From NCBI GenBank assembly GCA_910574455.1, contig CAJSYZ010000006.1, positions 1,377,376 through 1,441,375 on the forward strand: a stretch of 64,000 nucleotides of DNA. Direction: 5' to 3'. Shown here piece by piece: positions 1 through 11,587 of this stretch. This DNA is from Trichaptum fuscoviolaceum (Eukaryota > Basidiomycota > Agaricomycetes > Hymenochaetales > Trichaptaceae). The position numbers and the translations under genes are program-made. The notes under the pieces are model-generated. The model saw nothing but the letters and a program-made list of their open reading frames with translations, ran no database searches and was not told the DNA's origin. How positions within the stretch are numbered: position 1 is the first letter of the stretch; the number at the start of each line of letters is the position of its first letter.

Positions 1-250
1 GAGGTGGGTTCTACGAAAATAGTCGCCCTTGTTATTCCATGTGTTCCTTGTCCATCCCGTATTCTTCTTGTACATGCGTTTACCCAAATCAAAGAGAAAA
101 TATACTTCTTTTTAGTTTCTCGTAATCTAATATGTGCAGTGTCGATCATTCTTCGGCAAATTGCGAGACTGCGGCTCGGCCAGTCAGAGGTGAGAAACGT
201 CGTATGTTCTAGGCTCCTACGTACTTCGACAACCACCTCGTCCAAAACTT
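1..250 (+). repeat. F-box locus 3'-flank repeat, copy A
   Basis: No gene is visible here. The stretch resembles the 3' flanks of the F-box-family genes near 11.6 kb (there on the minus strand) and 29.5 kb. The best-conserved word is GTCGATCATT followed closely by TTCGGCAAATTGCG, seen near 140-165 here and near 29,690-29,715. Weaker similarity extends to the left over GTCGCC and TTGTACAT words. I infer that another member of the family, on the plus strand, ends just left of the window. The rest up to about 670 holds nothing I recognise. Confidence 0.5.
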
Positions 251-674
251 AGATGTCGTGAAGAACGCTTCTACTATTGTGGTGAACATAAATACCTCTG
301 AACCTTAGTGTCAAAACAATATCTTCAAGCATGAATGCTGACTTGGGTCCAAGCGCGAAGCCCATTGCATTTTCGAATTTTCATGCTTCGATCAAACTCT
401 CGGTTTCGCTGATAATAGCCACATGCCCGGCTCACAACACTCGGATTCCGTCTCCGTCTGGTGCTTGTATGAGACGATGGACAGCGAGAGCGAGGCACAG
501 TCCTGGAACACCCTAGAGGTGAGACAAGGACAGACTTATTATTCAATTGGGGCAGACCTGCGGGCATGTGGCCGTATCTAATGTACTTCTAGGAAGTTAA
601 CTGGGATCACGAACATTGGTACATGAAGTTCATTAGCTTAAACGATTGGTTATAGCGCAATATTCATTATTCAT

Positions 675-2319
675 TCACAGCTTCGCATAGTCCCCCTTTG
701 CAGGCGGCACTCCATGAGGGTTGAACTTCAGGGCCTCCTTGTTCCGGAACACATCTTGTGTAATCGAGCGGTACCCAGCAACGGTCATCGTGATGTCCAA
801 GTCCGCCAGGAGCGACTTCATCACATGCCGACAGCCTGGTTCGCCCTCGTGCGCCATTCCCCATACATACAGCCGACCCACCATCACAGCGTGTGCGCCC
901 ATTGCAATGGCCTTGAAGACGTCCGAGCCTGTGCGCACCCCAGAGTCAAACAGGATCGTCATCTCTGAACATAAGGGCCAAGTGTCAGTATGAGATTGCA
1001 TATAACAGTCACCACTCACTGTTCCCGACGGCTTCGACAATCTCCGGGAGTACCTCCAGGCTCCCCACCGCTCCATCGACCTGACGGCCTGCGTGATTTG
1101 TTACGACGATGCCTTCGCACCCAATGTCGAGCGCTCGCCGCGCATCTGCAGCGCTCTGGATGCCTTTGATCACGAATGGACGACCCCCGGAAATGCGCTT
1201 CCACTGTACAAAGAATATTAGAGCAGGCTTTGACGGCGAGGGAGAACACAGGCACCTCGCGAATAAGCCAGAGCATCTTCTCCCAAGTGTGCGCTTTCCC
1301 GTGCCACACACTCGAGTCGATCCACTTGCCAGAGTCCGCGGCTTGTGCATCGCCGTACTTGCGCATAAATACCGGGTCAGACTTGCCTAGCTCGTTGCCA
1401 GTCTCACCCGGAGCATAGTAGAAGACATAGTTGGCAAGTGCGATGTCGGTCGGCCGCCAACCAAGCTGCCAGGTGTCGACCGTCAGCATGAGCACGTCGA
1501 ATCCGCTTTTCCAGGCGCGCTCAAGAAGACTAATGGTCTGTGCAGCAATGAGAAACTGGCCGGGAACAGAAGCTAGTATACTTACCACATCATCGTCATG
1601 ACCCATGTAGAGCTGGAAGAATCGTGGAGATCCCGCTCGTGGGGTTCCGCCGTTCGGACCGTCATACTTGTAGACAGCGTTGCTCTCGTTCTTGATGCCA
1701 GCACCGGCGTCATTGGCAGCCGCGACATCTTCGATGGTATTTGAGGCAGCCGTGGACAGGCAGTACTGAAGACAGAAAGTGAGTCGAGGACACTGAATTA
1801 TATTGTGAGGTCACTCACAGGGATACCTAGTTCGCCTGCGATCTTCGCAGGGACAAGCTCGCCCTTTGGGCTGTACAATTTGTTGATGCCTATGGGCGCG
1901 AAAAGGACAGGCGCAGGGATCCGGTGTCCAAACAGTGTTGCTGCAAAGGATCAATCAGCAATTCATAGCGAAGTCAGGAGCGCACATACTCGTCAGATCT
2001 CGCGTATTCGTGTCCACGAGCATGCGTGGTATGATACGCCAGTGGTAGAATGCCTCGCGGTTTGCGCGGTCTGTCCATCCCAGGCCAGCATTTGAGTTTG
2101 CATAGAAGAAGCCTCGATCATTCAGCTTCTTCTTTGTAGACTCGACCAGCTCGTCGGGGTGCGTCGAGAAGTTTGGCACTAGAAAATATCATTGAGCATG
2201 AGAACACTATGACCGAAGTGGCACCCACAAATGCCCTTGTCGCCGCCGTTGCGAAAGACTTCGCGCTGGTAGAGCGAGTAGTGGGGAGAAGGTCCTTGAG
2301 GTTTGTTTGTTGGATCCAT
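675..2319 (-). CDS. FMN-dependent alpha-hydroxy-acid dehydrogenase (lactate 2-monooxygenase-like), copy 1
   Basis: Flavoenzyme of the glycolate oxidase / flavocytochrome b2 / lactate monooxygenase family, which oxidises L-2-hydroxy acids at FMN. The start codon is at 2319 (protein begins MDPTNKPQGPSPHYSLYQRE). Introns are short and GT-AG. Family landmarks in order are GLGWTDRANREAF, FAPIGINKLYSPKGE, RFFQLYMGHDDD, the substrate and FMN loop KGIQSAADARRAL, the catalytic His/Arg motif TNHAGRQVDGA, and the phosphate-binding LFDSGVRTGSDVFKAIA followed by GAHAVMVGR. NHAGRQ rather than NHGGRQ resembles lactate 2-monooxygenase. No cytochrome b5 domain or clear targeting signal is seen. All exons stay open, so the copy looks functional. 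The substrate cannot be settled from sequence; lactate or a longer hydroxy acid is possible. Confidence 0.88.
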
Positions 2320-2883
2320 GTTGAATAAAATTACAATTGTTTTTACGATCTTTTATACGCTTTCTCCAGGCGGAGAAGGGCGTCCGTCAATTGCAGTGCA
2401 GCTTTCCTTTCGATCTGGATCAAACGCCGATGAGTCAAAAAATTTGTCGAGGATCCAGTATATGGTAAAGCTCTGCAAACGGAAGACCGTTCGGAAAGGT
2501 TGTATGTAGCAGGTCGAGGAGCCACAGCGTCATGGTCGGTGTATAAAAATAGCATAGCTGGTATCGAACAGCGGGACTCCTTCTTTTCTTCGGGGTTCCT
2601 TTTTCTGCTAAGGCTCCCGCAATTCACGGAATAAGACAGATCTCTTATGATTCGGAAAAATGTATATTATTGTTTACTTATAGAGACATTTCGTACGTAC
2701 TCGCCTCTGGGTCTCCGTTCGCACAAGAAAGATCTGAGGAAATACGAGGATGTCAGCGTGTAATAGAGAAGTGCGAAAGCAATGGATGGAAATGTTTCAG
2801 AATGTTAGAAGTATGGGTATCATCAAGCAACTCGCGAAAGCTGTATGACTGTTGAGCTTGATATATAAAATTTGTTCATCTTG
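675..2883 (-). repeat. Left arm of 2.2-kb inverted gene duplication
   Basis: This arm is near-identical, in reverse complement, to 7348-9546. It holds the whole dehydrogenase gene plus about 560 bp of its 5' region. The outer edge of the arm lies at the stop codon: sequence downstream of the TGA is unrelated between the copies. The inner edge is at the word GTTCATCTTG, after which the copies diverge. The spacer between the arms is about 4.5 kb and contains an F-box gene. Confidence 0.9.
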
Positions 2884-3242
2884 TTGTGGAAAGTGGGGGG
2901 AGGGGGGACATCCGACAGAAGCAGGGAAAGGCTTACCGTAGGACATTCCATCATGTGTACTATGGAGTACTAGACGCTAGTTTGTTGTATAAGTTAGTAG
3001 TAGTAAGTAAGTATTCATGGGGCTGAACCGATTATGTTTGAGATGATGTCAGGAAGAAAGAAAGAAAACCGTGGTAAAAGGATGCAATTATGCAAAAAAT
3101 GGGGCACCGTGCCGTGAGCCTGAGACTTTGGTGCTGTTATAGATTCCAAAGAAAACATATTTTTACACATACATCTATATACAAGGCTTTTCTCAAGAGG
3201 ATCAGGAGAAGGGGAAATCTTCTACAGTATGGGTGGAATGGT
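2320..3242. other. Intergenic: promoter side of dehydrogenase copy 1 and 3' side of F-box gene 1
   Basis: Positions 2320-2883 are the 5' flank of dehydrogenase copy 1 and are repeated in reverse at 7348-7898. From 2884 to 3242 the sequence is unique, with a G-rich run near 2893-2910. Short open frames here are conserved between the two arms only because the DNA is duplicated. I see no independent gene. Confidence 0.6.
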
Positions 3243-5991
3243 TTACCAAAGGCTCGGAACTCCTATATAATCAGCTATTTTCGATGCATTAAAAGAGCCT
3301 TGTTTTTTGGATCGAAAGTCACTTCCGAATGGCAAATGACTTGTAGGTGGCAGAAACATGTCAGCGCACGCATGGTAAAAGCTACACAGGGGGGCATACC
3401 TTTTTGCAATATGGATCTTCAATGTCGTTACACAGGGAGCAGTGAATATCACACACGCTTTATCACAAATTTTGCACTTTTTCCCCTTGGCCTCGGGCGT
3501 CTGTGTGCACACTGCGCAAGAGCACAACTGTACTAAATTTCCCGTAATCGCTGTAGTGTTGGTGAGAGACATTGCGATTGGTTCTTGAGGGTAGTCTACG
3601 AAAGAATGATTAAAAACAAAAAGCGACCCGTACTTCTCGTTCCTGATAGTTATTGTGCATATCAGCGCCTGAGAGAAAATGGCATGGAGAACAGAACACG
3701 CACAGATGCACGAAATTCTTCATTTTCGCAACTTCTTGTCTAGCCGTAGTGAGGTGCCCGACCTTCGACAAGTCAGCCTTGCATATATGTCAATATTAAC
3801 AAAGCCACGCACCAATTCTTTCCAGTCCATTACCTGCCGGAAATCAGGTTCGCACCGAAGGCAGAGAAAGACACGCCCGAGGGCTTGTAACTGGACCATA
3901 GACTTGTGAGCTACACCCAGATTCCGGGCAAGAGCGATCGCAGTCGTTATAGCCAGTGGGTCAGATTCGACATTTGCAAACCAAAAAGTATGTTGCCAGG
4001 TTGGTCGCGTATGATGATAGTAAGACTCCTTCGAGCTCTTCCAGTCCGCATCCAATATGTCCATAATCGATATGGGCCCGCCACGATTTGGCCATTGACT
4101 TTTGAAGAACGCGCAATTGAGGTTCGCCGCCACGACTAAGGCGGAAATAGAATTCAATTCGTCTCTTTGGGCGCGTTCGAAGTCACTCGCAATCTCCTTC
4201 ACGTTGCCATTTAACATCCAAAAGAAACGAAAATGTTGTTTCACCACGTCGTATGAGATTGTAAAATATTGCAGAGCCGATTTTGCCATGCTTGTCGTGT
4301 TTGACGAAAACCCTAACTCGGCAAGAGCGTCCAACGTGCTGGATATGCATCTTGCAATTGCCTGTCCCATCGTGTCCAAACCCGCACCATGCATTACCTG
4401 ACGTATGACCTGCAGATCGTGTTGACTGATTCTATTTTCGAGTGGGTCTGCGTGTACGATTCTATCGACATCAGGCTGTTGAAGAAGAGTCATAAAGGGG
4501 ATCAAGCAGGATTTTCCTTTATCAGACATCAGAAAGGATTTTGCAACTTGCTTGACTTGTCCGTCGCGCTCCTGGAGGAGATGATCGCGAGCAATCTCAA
4601 CCTTTTTCTCCCTCCTTAGACGGATCGTTTCTTCCAACTGTGGCAAAATTTTGAACCACGCTGATTGTACGTAAGTAGGTGGTCGTGGAAACTAGTGGTT
4701 CACACCTACCACATTCAGTCAACCCGCGCGGTTGATCGATCAAGGTCTTCCATGTCCAACCTTTCGCGTCGTGATCCGTAAGAAAGTCTTCGTCGGTGTA
4801 GCCGAGGTTACGCAATCGATGATGAATCCTGACATACGAATGGTTAGCAATGGCTCATAAGTGTAACTAACACCCCACACTCACTGCTCGCGTCGTTTTG
4901 CTTTCTTGATCGCTAGTTCTTCTGATCTCACTTTACCTTGCTCATTCATCCAAGCTACGATTTCCCTGTTGTGCTGAAATTACTTGAACAACCGCATATC
5001 AGAAAATACAAGTAAACTCCAATTGCTTACCTCCCGCATCTCGTACAACTTCCGTGATTGTAACTTCAAATATTCTCTCTTATCTTCTTCGTTTTTGACC
5101 ACATTCATATATCCCTCAATGGCACGGAGAACGAGTGGTCTATAGTACAATTGATCGTCGCCGAAGCACGACTGATCGACAGAAACCTCCACTGAGCGGC
5201 TTGTGAACCAATCCTCACACTGAGCTAGGTGGACCACTGCAACATTCATGAGTTAGGAGATTCACAAGAATCAGGCTGGTAAACATACAAGAGCTCCCTG
5301 GCACCAGTGTCGACAATTCGCCAATTGCCATGCCCTCAGGAAGTAGCTCTGCGCCGTCCACAAGTCTAAATAGGCCATAAGTGGAATGATCAAGTAAGTG
5401 GGCTAATCCTTACTCATTTGTGTGACACGCTTTGCAAAGTCTGGATCTCGTATGAACGTCAACGACTTTCGCGTAGGAGGCGAGACAATTCTGTCCAAAT
5501 TATAGATCAGTAAAGACGCAGGCACAGCGATCAGATTCCTCACCATGCAGAATGTATCGTAAACCAGGCTCGCATATTGCGGGCTGGAAAGATCCGGAGG
5601 GCAAGCTGGCAACCTAACAGCTTTTTCAGCTGCATTCCATATATGTTTCTGGGCCTTGGACATCAACAGGTTCCTCATATTCTTATTTGTCCTTGCCATT
5701 CGCAGCACGTTTTCCGGAGATAGGTAAGATAAAATCTTTATAAAAACATTAAGCTCGTCACGCCTCGGAAATTCGTACGCACTCACTTCGAAAAGCACGT
5801 CCAGGGGCATGTTCATGATTGGGTACAACGCTCCTTGCAAGCGTCTTTTCTTTCGAGGCGCTTCTTTTCCCTCCGTCGCATTGTGTAAGAGATCATTGGG
5901 CCAAGCGTGCTTTCGGTCAGCGCTTTGACTGGAAGAACATCACATCAGCATATGTTTTGCGTTGAGAAATGATAACCGCATACCGAGACAT
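3243..5991 (-). CDS. F-box domain protein, family member 1
   Basis: Probable substrate-recognition subunit of an SCF ubiquitin ligase, of a large agaricomycete family. The start is at 5991 (MSR, then an intron). The F-box core is MNMPLDVLFE, an intron, then ILSYLSPENVLRMARTNKNM, followed by the family signature LPACPPDLSSPQYASLVYD. A Cys-rich stretch follows (MNCLAS, then RSRLCKACH), then IHHRLRNLGYTDEDF and a long helical region without a named domain. The C-terminal part adds a cysteine cluster (CSCAVC, then CKICDKAC), a possible zinc site, and ends at 3243. Exon joins near the 3' end were chosen to keep this frame and are less certain than the first exons. It lies inside the spacer of the inverted duplication. 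Confidence 0.78.
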
Positions 5992-6047
5992 AGTTTGAAA
6001 GATAGCCGAAATGGTCGCATTGTTCCGCCTTTTAACTTTGAGTTAAG

Positions 6048-6386
6048 TGTGGTTCAAGCAATGGCCGAGCCACAGAACCACGGTGAACCACAATTTGCGA
6101 TGGAAGCGACGACCACTGTGGTTCCGAAAAGCAAGCGACGCCAGCCCCCGAACCACAATTAATCGATTTAGCCACAATCGCTATTCGTCCATGACTTGAA
6201 CGATATGTGGTTCCTTTATCACGGCCACTGACTTAGGGAACACCATTGTGAAGCGTCGGCGCCCGACGCGAATGAGCAATTAGATACTGTGGTCACAATA
6301 GAGCCGCCCGATCGCCTCTCAAATAGCCCCTTGCAACCTGAAGACGTATCATAATCCGGCAAATCTTGTCGACTGGGCAAACCACA
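6048..6386. promoter_or_regulatory. Cluster of TGTGGTT / AACCACA motifs upstream of F-box gene 1
   Basis: Six perfect copies of the heptamer TGTGGTT, on either strand, start at 6048, 6086, 6117, 6151, 6206 and 6380. They lie 57-395 bp upstream of the F-box gene start. Near matches (AACCACG, TGTGGTC, GCCACAA) lie among them. The same heptamer clusters upstream of the two related genes at 13.97 and 27.9 kb. The binding factor is unknown. Confidence 0.5.
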
Positions 6387-6955
6387 GTGCTCCAAATTCG
6401 TCCAATCGTGTACGCGCGATGGTCTCTAAACAGGCCTGAACGCCTCCACCACTAATTCCATTAGTACCACGTCCCAAATGGCTTGATGCTCTCAGATAAC
6501 GTCAAACTGACCCCCAGAGGTGAATTGGAAGCTCGGAATCGCATCCTAAGCTCAATGGGCGTCGTAATAGCAATGGATACATACATGATCGCGTTCGGAC
6601 GACCACATACTCTTCAAAGACCAATCACTCCTGCACCCGACGTTGGAGGGATAGTAAGGAAGACAGGCAAAGAGACTTGCGAACTTCGAAGGGGTGAAGC
6701 ACAAAATATGAAGAAAGAGGAATTAGTGAACTCAATTTCCACGCCGTTCGACTCGAAGCTTCAAGTTGAATAGCGTGAGAAGATAGATTTCTGTATATAA
6801 TTGTCAATTTTTTCTGAACCCGGCGACGTTTTCCTCAACCATCATCAACTTTGCGAGTACAAGTTTTCAAGCTGCGCAGGAAGTGAGATCAATAAACCTG
6901 ATCATGATGGTACGTCCGTTGTTCTCTTCTTCTTTTCCTTCCCGAGACATCTGCA

Positions 6956-7040
6956 AAGATGAACAAAATTTCACATTCAAGCTCAACAGTCATACAGCTT
7001 CTGCTGCTTGATGAATCATCACTTCTGCAATTCTGATTCT
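6956..7040 (+). repeat. Third, diverged partial copy of the duplication's inner end
   Basis: The word CAAGCTCAACAGTCATACAG occurs here and again at the inner end of the right arm near 7369, and in reverse in the left arm near 2840-2860. Flanking matches (TGAACAAA before it; GCTTGATGA and CATTCTGA-like words after it) show that it is a diverged copy of roughly 80 bp, not a chance word. The rest of 6390-7347 holds no recognisable gene. Confidence 0.6.
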
Positions 7041-7347
7041 TCCTGCTTTTGATATCATGAAATCTGGGCCATTGTTGACCTTTTGCTTTTAGAACCACAT
7101 AGAACATGTCAAATATCAAAACGAAAAGGATGTGGTGCATCTTCTCCTGGAATGCGTGACATCTACTTTTCCCACTGTATCCTCTCTTTCAAGCCAGAGA
7201 TTCAACGCTAAGATCAGGTCCACAAGACCCACGAGGGCCACCACCACCGCTGATGATAAAAGATGCGAAAAGTCATTTGGAACGGGACTAGAATGTACGT
7301 CATTTAGTTCCTCAATCTCCCTACAAATTTTACTTCGCCTTCAAGTT

Positions 7348-9546
7348 CAAGATGAACAAACTTTATATATCAAGCTCAACAGTCATACAGCTTTCGCGAG
7401 TTGCTTGATGATACCCATACTTCTAACATTCTGAAACATTTCCATCCATTGCTTTCGCACTTCTCTATTACACGCTGACATCCTCGAATTTCCTCAGATC
7501 TTTCTTGTGCGAACGGAGACCCAGAGGCGAGTACGTACGAAATGTCTTTACAAGTATACAATAATATATAATTTTTTCCGAATCATAAGAGATCTGACTT
7601 ATTCCGTGAGTTGCGGGGGCCTTAGCAGAAAAAGGAACCCCGAAGAAAAGAAGGAGTCCCGCCGTTCGATGCTATTTTTATACACCATCCATGACGCTGT
7701 GGCTCCTCGACCTCCGACAACATTTCCGAACGGTCTCCCGTATGCAGAGCTTTACCATATACTGGATCCTCGACAGAAAATTTTGAGCCATCGGCGATTG
7801 TTCCAGATCGAAAGGAAAGCTGCACTGCAATACGGACGCCCTTCTCCGCCTGGAGAAAGCGTATAAAAGACCGTAAAAACAATTGTGATTTATTCAACAT
7901 GGATCCAACAAACAAACCTCAAGGACCTTCTCCCCATTACTCGCTCTACCAACGCGAAGTCTTTCGCAACGGCGGCGAGAAGGGCATTTGTGGGTGCCAC
8001 TTCGGTCACAGTGTTCTCATGCTCATTGACTCTTTCTAGTGCCAAACTTCTCCACGCACCCCGACGAGCTGGTCGAGTCTACAAAGAAGAAGCTGAATGA
8101 TCGAGGCTTCTTCTATGCAAACTCAAATGCTGGTCTGGGATGGACGGACCGGGCAAACCGCGAGGCGTTCTACCACTGGCGTATCATACCACGCATGCTC
8201 GTGGACACGAATACGCGAGATTTGACGAGTATGTGCGCTCCTGACTTCGCTATGAATTGCTGTTTGATCCTTTGCAGCTACACTGTTTGGACACCGGATC
8301 CCTGCACCTGTCCTTTTCGCGCCCATAGGCATCAACAAACTGTACAGCCCGAAGGGCGAGCTTGTGCCTGCGAAGATCGCAGGCGAACTAGGTATCCCTG
8401 TGAGTGACCTCACAATATAATTCAGTGCCCTCGACTCACTTTCTGTCTTCAGTACTGCCTGTCCACGGCTGCTTCCAATACCATCGAGGATGTCGCGGCT
8501 GCCAATGACGCCGGTGCTGACATCAAGAACGAGAGCAACGCCGTCTACAAGTATGATGGTCCGAACGGCGGAACTCCACGAGCGAGATCTCCGCGATTCT
8601 TCCAGCTCTACATGGGTCATGATGACGATGTGGTAAGTATACTAGCATGTGTTCCCGGCCAGTTTCTTATTGCTGCACAGACCATTAGTCTTCTTGAGCG
8701 CGCCTGGAAAAGCGGTTACGACGTGCTCATGCTGACGGTCGACACCTGGCAGCTTGGTTGGCGGCCGACCGACATCGCACTTTCAAACTATGTCTTCTAC
8801 TACGCTCCGGGCGAGACTGGCAACGAGCTGGGAAAGTCTGACCCGGTATTCATGCGCAAGTACGGCGATGCACAAGCGGCGGACTCTGGCAAGTGGATCG
8901 ACTCGAGTGTGTGGCACGGGAAAGCGCACACTTGGGAGAAGATGCCCTGGCTTATTCGTGAGGTGCCTGTGTTCTCCCTCCGCCGTCAAAGCCTGCTCTA
9001 ACTTCTTTGTTCAGTGGAAGCGCATCTCCGGAGGCCGTCCGTTCGTGATCAAGGGTATCCAGAGCGCTGCAGATGCGCGGCGGGCGCTTGAAATTGGGTG
9101 CGAAGGCATCGTCGTAACAAACCACGCAGGCCGTCAGGTCGACGGAGCGGTGGGGAGCCTGGAGGTCCTCCCGGAGATTGTCGAAGCCATCGGGGACAGT
9201 AAGTGGTGACTGTCATCTGCGAGCCCATACTGACACTTGCCCGTACAATATTCAGAGATGACGATCCTGTTTGACTCTGGGGTGCGCACAGGCTCGGACG
9301 TCTTCAAGGCCATCGCATTGGGCGCACACGCCGTGATGGTGGGACGGTTATATGTATGGGGAATGGCACACGAGGGCGAGACAGGATGTCGGCATGTGAT
9401 GAAGTCGCTCCTGGCGGACTTGGATATCACGATGACCCTTGCTGGGTACCGCTCGATTACACAAGACGTGTTCCGGAACAAGGAGGCCCTGAAGTTCAAC
9501 CCTCATGGAGTGCCGCCTGCAAAGGGGGACTATGCGAAGCTGTGAA
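7348..9546 (+). repeat. Right arm of 2.2-kb inverted gene duplication
   Basis: Reverse-complement partner of 675-2883. The match starts at CAAGATGAAC (7348) and ends at the TGA of the dehydrogenase. The arms differ by scattered substitutions and small indels, mostly in the non-coding part, so the duplication is fairly recent or is kept alike by gene conversion. Confidence 0.9.
7899..9545 (+). CDS. FMN-dependent alpha-hydroxy-acid dehydrogenase (lactate 2-monooxygenase-like), copy 2
   Basis: Second copy of the gene at 675-2319, facing away from it. The start ATG at 7899 and the intron positions match copy 1. The catalytic motif TNHAGRQVDGA and the loop LFDSGVRTGSDVFKAIA are unchanged. Visible amino-acid differences from copy 1 include Gly to Arg in the TPRAxSPRFFQ segment, Leu to Pro in KMxWLIRE and Gly to Asp after NDAGA. 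All exons remain open, so both copies could be expressed. The shared 5' flank of about 550 bp suggests similar regulation. Confidence 0.88.
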
Positions 9547-10120
9547 GGTACATACATGTATATTGAACACACGCCATAGACGAACGCAAGTCACAGATTT
9601 AACCTGATCGAATCATGTTCCTAACGTACTTACCAATGCAGAAGTGATTATGAGAAAGTATGTACTTGTAATATGAGTCCCGAACGCAGAGCGTCCCGTT
9701 GAATGCAGGCTGCCGAACGTTATATTAGTCTAGACGAGAGTCAGAGACGGCAACCAGAACCTATCACGCAGAAACATGTCTTCTCTTAGACACAGTTATC
9801 CTCTTGAATATTTGGTAAGGTCAGTAGGACAGTGAAGCAGCACCGAACTGCTCTAGGGCGAGTGGGGTATGTCAGTGTCAGTTTCGGACGATGTATGCAG
9901 TTGCGGTCATAGGCTATTGCCTATGGGTCGTTTTCTCCTGTTGCTTCGTATAAATACAGCAAGATACGGCCGCATCCTCACAGGTCTGCCCAGATCGAGT
10001 TGTAAGCCTGGTTCATGTGAGTCTCTACGAAAGAGAACGGATCTTGTCTTTGCTTGGGTCCAAGTCAGGATGGAAGTTTGTAGATGATACTTCGACATTA
10101 GAGTTGTCTGTTCACCATAA
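9547..10120. other. Intergenic, no gene seen
   Basis: The sequence between the dehydrogenase stop and the transposon has only short open frames without recognisable motifs. The word TGGGTCCAAGT near 10,055 also occurs near 343, but the similarity is too short to call a repeat. Confidence 0.5.
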
Positions 10121-11171
10121 TACAGTGGCGAAAGGCCAAAACCCGCCTCTGGGTACAGGCCGGAATTTTGCGTGAAAACTCGCCATACTGAATTTTTTGT
10201 AATCAAAGTAAGAAAGATATGTCGATTTATGCAATAAAAAAATTTCCGATCTATGTTTCAAATTTTTTTGAAGGACATGAATAATTTTTCGTGAGATTTT
10301 AGCCTTTATTGGCCTTGGACTGGCTGGAAATATAATTGGGAGTGATTTCCGAGCCTTTCTGGAAAGCTTCCAATTAAGGTTAAACAGCTGGATAACCTTT
10401 GCCGGGATACCGGAAAAAGATAAATTCCGATTAAAATTTCTTGTACTAGCCCCACTCAATTCTGTGTTGGTAAGGTGTGTTGGTATTTTGCTCGGCATGA
10501 CAAGCTACCATGCGAGCGGTTCGGACCAACGACACCAACACAATCCGGAACTGAGAGGTTGTGTTGGTAAACTTGAGAAATAATTGATCCCGCATGCATG
10601 CTGTCAAGCGGAGCTTAGAATTTCACAAGTTGAAGCCGGATTTGGTAGCTTACACATGCAAATTGCTCAAAATGTCAAGCAAGACCGATTTACCAACACG
10701 ACCAACAGCGTTTTTCGCTGTTGGAGTTGTTGGTAAGTTTTGTCGCTCAAAAAGGAAGCCACCAAGGTCCCGGGTCTTTTAAAGTTCGAAATTTTTGTCC
10801 CAGAGAAACGGTACAAGCCTCTGCCGATACCAACACACCTTACCAACACAGAATTGAGTGGGGCTACTGACAATTTTTCTGCTTGAGGCCCATCGGATTG
10901 CGAAAAGACGTTGATTCCGCTTCAAGTTGTTCCGAACCCGTGGGAAATAGTTAAAAGAGCTGCAGCCCCAAAATAAGCAAGATGTTTCAAATTCAGACAT
11001 GAGATTTTTTTCGGAATCATTTTTGTGCAAAATTAATCTATAAGAATTGAAGATACACTGCATTAGAAGCTATTTATACAGTTTCAGGGTTATTGGTTAA
11101 GTTTTGTGTCCGTAGAAAGAAAAGTTTTGAGGGGGTTTCCGAGAGGCTGGATTTAGCCTTTCGCCACTGTA
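10121..11171. mobile_element. Outer TA-flanked non-autonomous DNA transposon (Tc1/mariner-pogo type by termini)
   Basis: Inverted ends start CAGTGGCGAAAGGC at 10123 and, on the other strand, at 11169. The first 28 bases match with 3 differences. Both ends are bordered by TA (10121-10122 and 11170-11171), the target duplication of the Tc1/mariner/pogo superfamily. The element is 1,047 bp including a nested element of about 416 bp. No transposase frame is present, so it would depend on an enzyme supplied elsewhere. Confidence 0.75.
10447..10866. mobile_element. Nested MITE with 38-bp perfect terminal inverted repeats
   Basis: Inserted inside the outer transposon. The ends read GCCCCACTCAATTCTG from 10449 and the exact complement from 10864 inward, and they agree for about 38 bp with no mismatch seen. 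TA lies on both sides (10447-10448 and 10865-10866). The inside carries several further copies of TGTTGGTAA in both orientations, including a tight hairpin around 10,703-10,726. No coding potential. The perfect ends suggest it inserted later than its host element. Confidence 0.75.
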
Positions 11172-11329
11172 GTAAGTGCGTTCTGCTTGATCTTTCCATT
11201 TTCTTCAATCGTAAATGAAGAACATGAACGTCGAGCAATGATATCGGCCTTAGTAGCCATGAACATTGGTCTGCTGTCTACTAAGAAGCAACTTTCGTTC
11301 GTAAGCAGAACTTCGGACTCATCTCATCG

Positions 11330-11500
11330 GAGTCCGCGCGATTTGCCGAACCTCAATGATCGACGCAGGATTTGCACATATAGAATGGTGGGGTAAAAAT
11401 TATATTTAGCTTTGGTGGGAGTGAATGCATGTATAAAATGCATGTATAACAAGGATACCATGGGATGATCAACAGATCCGTAGAATATCAAGTGCGACTG
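11330..11500 (-). repeat. F-box locus 3'-flank repeat, copy B
   Basis: Downstream flank of F-box gene 2. On the minus strand it contains GATCTGTTGATCAT, ATGGTATCC, TACAT and GTCGATCATTGAGG then TTCGGCAAAT, in the same order as the flank after the gene at 28-29.5 kb. A weaker match occurs at 1-250. It shows that coding region and 3' flank were copied together. Confidence 0.6.
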
Positions 11501-11587
11501 TTTCCAGCTCACAAGAAACCCTCATGAAGTCTCTTCCTGACTCGCCGGCAGCAACCCACGCCGACTGTGAAAGCCCAATCCCGGTCT

